DNA of 64,000 nt from Luteimonas colneyensis (GTDB lineage: Bacteria > Pseudomonadota > Gammaproteobacteria > Xanthomonadales > Xanthomonadaceae): positions 70,950 through 134,949 of the forward strand of contig NZ_JACSQJ010000005.1 of NCBI RefSeq assembly GCF_014836665.1, given 5' to 3'. This document shows, one piece after another, positions 62,437 through 64,000 of the stretch. The stretch's first letter is position 1, and every line of letters starts with the position of its first letter. The notes below the pieces were generated by a model. That model worked only from the letters and a program-made list of their open reading frames with translations, made no database searches and was not told the DNA's origin. The translations under genes were made by a program, and so were the position numbers.

Positions 62437-64000
<1,564 letters not shown>

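Overview
The window is gene-dense, very GC-rich chromosomal DNA. It reads as a member of the Xanthomonadaceae/Lysobacteraceae, probably near Luteimonas or Lysobacter. This is inferred from gene content and order (GumB/GumC-type polysaccharide export genes, the kdsB-lpxK-msbA-exbD-exbB-comEC block, uvrC-pgsA-tRNA-Gly-tRNA-Cys, a DUF6116 gene, a fused branched-chain keto-acid dehydrogenase E1) and from an abundant REP-like repeat of the kind seen in this family; no database comparison was possible. No phage, insertion sequence, CRISPR array or rRNA gene was seen. The window looks like core genome, with both ends cutting through a gene.

Layout. 1-7453 (minus strand): the downstream part of an exopolysaccharide locus. 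Transcription runs from a PHP-type tyrosine phosphatase through a short Wza and a Wzc-type co-polymerase/kinase to a J-domain membrane protein and a TPR protein, then two paralogous small secreted proteins with their own candidate promoters (one sigma-54 type). A MASE1-PAS-GGDEF cyclase is divergent at 7618. 9501-15607: tRNA-Cys, tRNA-Gly, pgsA, uvrC, an NHL-repeat protein, kdsB and lpxK, all minus strand and tightly packed. 15651-24152: msbA, exbD, exbB, comEC, lolD, lolC, then ygfX and sdhE. 24199-27870: sdhB, sdhA, sdhD, sdhC and an SdhAF4-type assembly factor, with ygfZ divergent. 28920-37899: an OmpA-like lipoprotein, the fused E1 enzyme, an acetyltransferase, glutaryl-CoA dehydrogenase, two glycine-zipper proteins, tatD, tcdA and a membrane-anchored cytochrome c'-like protein. 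37972-42581: a DUF456 protein, phospholipase A, cardiolipin synthase and class I fumarase. 42690-44794: an ECF sigma factor, a putative anti-sigma partner and a DUF4097 protein. 44927-55473: an ABC exporter, ferredoxin-NADP reductase, a universal stress protein, Dcp peptidase, a cyclopropane-fatty-acid synthase family enzyme, a DUF3298 lipoprotein, cspA, rluF and a histone H1-like protein. 55680-64000: a small unknown protein with a sigma-54-like promoter, rhomboid protease, POT transporter, M14 peptidase, MASE2-GGDEF cyclase, a collagen-like protein with a tail-collar domain, and the ABC-F protein Uup.

Common themes. Much of the window serves the envelope: Kdo and lipid A synthesis and flipping (kdsB, lpxK, msbA), lipoprotein release (lolCD), phospholipids (pgsA, cls, pldA, cfa) and exopolysaccharide export. 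A respiratory block carries succinate dehydrogenase with SdhE and SdhAF4 assembly factors and, nearby, the Fe-S maintenance protein YgfZ. The most unusual features are 12 copies of a short palindromic REP-like element, several of them inside or at the end of reading frames, two good sigma-54 promoter matches, and the collagen-like protein.
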